Position numbers and translations under genes: made by a program
Shown: piece after piece, positions 6,203 through 7,528 of the stretch
Numbering within the stretch: position 1 is the stretch's first letter
Layout of the letters: each line of letters opens with the position of its first letter
Assembly: GCA_013695715.1 (NCBI GenBank)
Contig: JACCZZ010000358.1
Span: 1-7,528 of the forward strand
DNA length: 7,528 nt
Origin: Chitinophagales bacterium
GTDB lineage: Bacteria > Bacteroidota > Bacteroidia > Chitinophagales > UBA10324
Reading direction: 5' to 3'
Notes under the pieces: generated by a model
Seen by the model: the letters and a program-made list of their open reading frames with translations, nothing else
What the model was told of the DNA's origin: nothing
The model's database searches: none

Positions 6203-7243
6203 ATGAAAATATTTCTTACTACTCTAATCATTATAACAGGAATTCTGACGTGCCTGAATGGGTTGGCCCAATGTTCTTTTACTCCTACTATAACTCCGTC
6301 TCAACCCATCCTATGTCCAGAATCTACGGATACACTTATGACGCAAATGTATGACAGCTATCAGTGGTATAAAGGAAACAATCCGATACCGGGAGCCACC
6401 AATCAATTTTATATAGTTGATGGGAATGATGTTGTGGAAGAGTTTAAAGTAGCAGCAACTTTAGATGGTTGTACTGAGTTTTCTGATGCAGTGTTAGTGG
6501 ATGGATATGTTTTTCTACTTCCTTATGTAATTCAGTCGGGCGATATGGGCGTATTTGATCCAGATACATACACTACTATCCTTTGTACAGGCGACACCCT
6601 GAAACTTGAACTTGGCTTGCCATATAGCGAAAATATACAATGGTATGATGATGGTTCCGAAATTCAGGGTGCAAACAATCAAATTTATTATGTAACTGAA
6701 TCAGGTAGCTACTACGTTTGTGGTGCTCCTGAAGTTTGTCCTGATTATCTTCAATGCCTGGGGGTAACCATAGATGTTCAGTTCGTTGATCCCACGCCCG
6801 TCATCACATTAAATAATGATGAGTTAATAGCAACTGAAGCTGATTCTTACCAATGGTATTTAAATGGTGATGCCATTTCAGGTGCTACTGATCCAACTTA
6901 TATACCTGTTATTTCTGGTTCCTATACTGTAATGACAGTAAATCAATATGGCTGCGAGGGAATTTCTGAACCTTTTGAATACTTTACAACAGGTGTAGAA
7001 ACTTCTTCTAATAACATGTTTTACATCTCCGGTTCCACACATGAACAAATATCAATAACGTTTCCTCAGCCATTTTCAGGAACATTAACATTATTTGATC
7101 TTTCAGGGCGAGCATTAATGAATAAAAAAACAGATAACAAGATCTATGTTAGCTTAGATGTTAGTGCAATGCCGGTAGGAATATTTTTTATAAAGATGGA
7201 GAATTCTAAAGGGGTTTCTGTTGCTAAGTGCATCAAAAACTAA
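6203..7243 (+). CDS. Secreted T9SS-sorted protein with three Ig/PKD-like modules
   Basis: A 346-residue extracellular protein of unknown specific role. Residues 1-22 are a signal peptide (MKIF, hydrophobic core, LNGLA) with predicted cleavage before Q23, agreeing with the Bacteroidota tendency for Gln, later pyroglutamate, at +1. Three related modules follow, each with a QWY core: YQWYKGNNPIPGAT (53-66), IQWYDDGSEIQGAN (145-158) and YQWYLNGDAISGAT (216-229). Modules 1 and 2 begin with ILC and a DTL motif (37-45, 127-133); modules 2 and 3 share a SGSY strand. These resemble Ig-like or PKD-like domains of Bacteroidota surface proteins. Residues ~274-346 look like a type A T9SS sorting domain: GTLTLFDLSGRAL, LDVSAMPVGIFFIKM and a basic end KCIKN. 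It would cross the outer membrane by T9SS and be anchored or released. Nine mature cysteines suggest disulfides. No catalytic domain is visible; adhesion or matrix function is inference. Confidence 0.9.
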   Translation: MKIFLTTLIIITGILTCLNGLAQCSFTPTITPSQPILCPESTDTLMTQMYDSYQWYKGNNPIPGATNQFYIVDGNDVVEEFKVAATLDGCTEFSDAVLVDGYVFLLPYVIQSGDMGVFDPDTYTTILCTGDTLKLELGLPYSENIQWYDDGSEIQGANNQIYYVTESGSYYVCGAPEVCPDYLQCLGVTIDVQFVDPTPVITLNNDELIATEADSYQWYLNGDAISGATDPTYIPVISGSYTVMTVNQYGCEGISEPFEYFTTGVETSSNNMFYISGSTHEQISITFPQPFSGTLTLFDLSGRALMNKKTDNKIYVSLDVSAMPVGIFFIKMENSKGVSVAKCIKN

Positions 7244-7341
7244 CCCGGGTTCAAGATTTTTAACGATGCAGACTTAATATGATCAGAAGATGGCGCCCAT
7301 TCTGCTATATGGTGTTTGTGGTGGACGTAATTAAATAACAA

Positions 7342-7363
7342 ATGCTTAAAAAAATTTTTGCAT
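7342..7363. terminator. AT-rich inverted repeat, possible terminator
   Basis: ATGC (7342-7345) and GCAT (7360-7363) flank AAAAAAATTTTT (7348-7359), giving a 9-bp arm with a TT bulge. On the plus strand it lies about 100 bp after the T9SS stop codon and could end that transcript. The A-tract/T-tract may equally just bend DNA upstream of the next promoter. There is no classical GC stem with a U-tract. Confidence 0.3.
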
Positions 7364-7368
7364 GATGT

Positions 7369-7398
7369 TTGTAATTTGGAAAAATCTTTTTAATTTTG
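7369..7398 (+). promoter_or_regulatory. Bacteroidota promoter reading out of the window
   Basis: TTG (7369-7371), a 19-base spacer and TAATTTTG (7391-7398) match the Bacteroidota consensus TTG-N19-TAnnTTTG in both elements and spacing. This is the best promoter match in the window. Transcription would start around 7403-7406 and run right, giving at least 120 bases of untranslated leader or a small RNA before the edge. Confidence 0.6.
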
Positions 7399-7450
7399 TC
7401 TCCCGCTTTTCGATAAAGCCCCCAAACTAGTTCCTTTGCAAACTTCTGAT

Positions 7451-7472
7451 CCTTCCTTAAATAAGGGGAAGG
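7451..7472. repeat. Hairpin in the right-edge leader
   Basis: CCTTCC (7451-7456) pairs with GGAAGG (7467-7472). Two G-U pairs extend the plus-strand stem to 8 pairs around an AAATAA loop. It lies about 45 bases after the predicted transcription start of the edge promoter. No U-tract follows, so a terminator is not favoured; leader structure or a dispersed palindromic repeat fits better. Confidence 0.45.
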
Positions 7473-7528
7473 CCTTTAACGGCTCAGTTGTTCTGGTTCA
7501 GTAATGCCTCAAGCAGATAAGCTCATTT

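Larger units (their letters stand above)
7244..7528. other. Right-edge intergenic region, likely leader of an outside gene
   Basis: No open frame of useful length is seen in these 285 bases on either strand. The T9SS gene ends at 7243, and a 10-bp palindrome (AACCCGGGTT, 7242-7251) overlaps its stop. An AT-rich inverted repeat, an outward-facing promoter and a GC-richer hairpin follow, listed separately. Confidence 0.6.

Noticed and set aside
6260..6274. Lipoprotein signal (LAQC) in the T9SS protein
   Set aside because: Gln directly before Cys does not fit the lipobox, which needs a small residue there; signal peptidase I cleavage before Q23 fits better.
7451..7472. Intrinsic terminator at the right edge
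   Set aside because: The stem is reasonable but is not followed by a U-tract on either strand, and no gene ends close to it.
1..7528. CRISPR array, insertion sequence, phage genes or tRNA/rRNA genes
   Set aside because: No regularly spaced repeats, transposase, terminal inverted repeats, integrase or complete RNA gene were found on either strand.

Overview
The window reads as ordinary chromosome from a member of the Bacteroidota, moderately AT-rich. Three things support this. Several genes carry the Bacteroidota -7 promoter element TAnnTTTG just upstream of the start. Shine-Dalgarno sequences are essentially absent. One secreted protein combines a signal peptide followed by Gln with a C-terminal type IX secretion sorting domain. 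I cannot place it below phylum level; an environmental lineage is plausible.

Layout: the left part is read on the minus strand. iscS (cysteine desulfurase, 2177-3385) is followed by an A-type Fe-S carrier gene (1670-1996) and then lepA (elongation factor 4), whose last ~100 codons lie beyond base 1. Divergent from iscS, 47 bp away, is a methylmalonyl-CoA epimerase gene (3433-3834). It converges on a MarC-family membrane protein gene (3918-4481, minus). A 344-bp gap containing small repeats but no convincing gene separates marC from serS (4826-6097, plus). serS is followed by a three-module secreted T9SS protein (6203-7243). The last 285 bases hold a good outward-facing promoter and two hairpin-forming repeats, probably the leader of a gene outside the window.

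Functionally the genes are mostly unrelated housekeeping: translation (lepA, serS), Fe-S cluster assembly (iscS with its carrier, without an adjacent scaffold gene), propionate/methylmalonyl-CoA metabolism (epimerase), an uncharacterised membrane family (MarC), and one surface or secreted protein. Most appear to be transcribed from their own promoters rather than in long operons.

I found no convincing undescribed system. The most useful observations are regulatory: promoter elements that decide the start codons of iscS and serS, an inverted repeat embedded in the lepA promoter, a structured iscS-iscA intergenic region, a possible relic in the marC-serS gap, and the promoter-plus-hairpin leader at the right edge.
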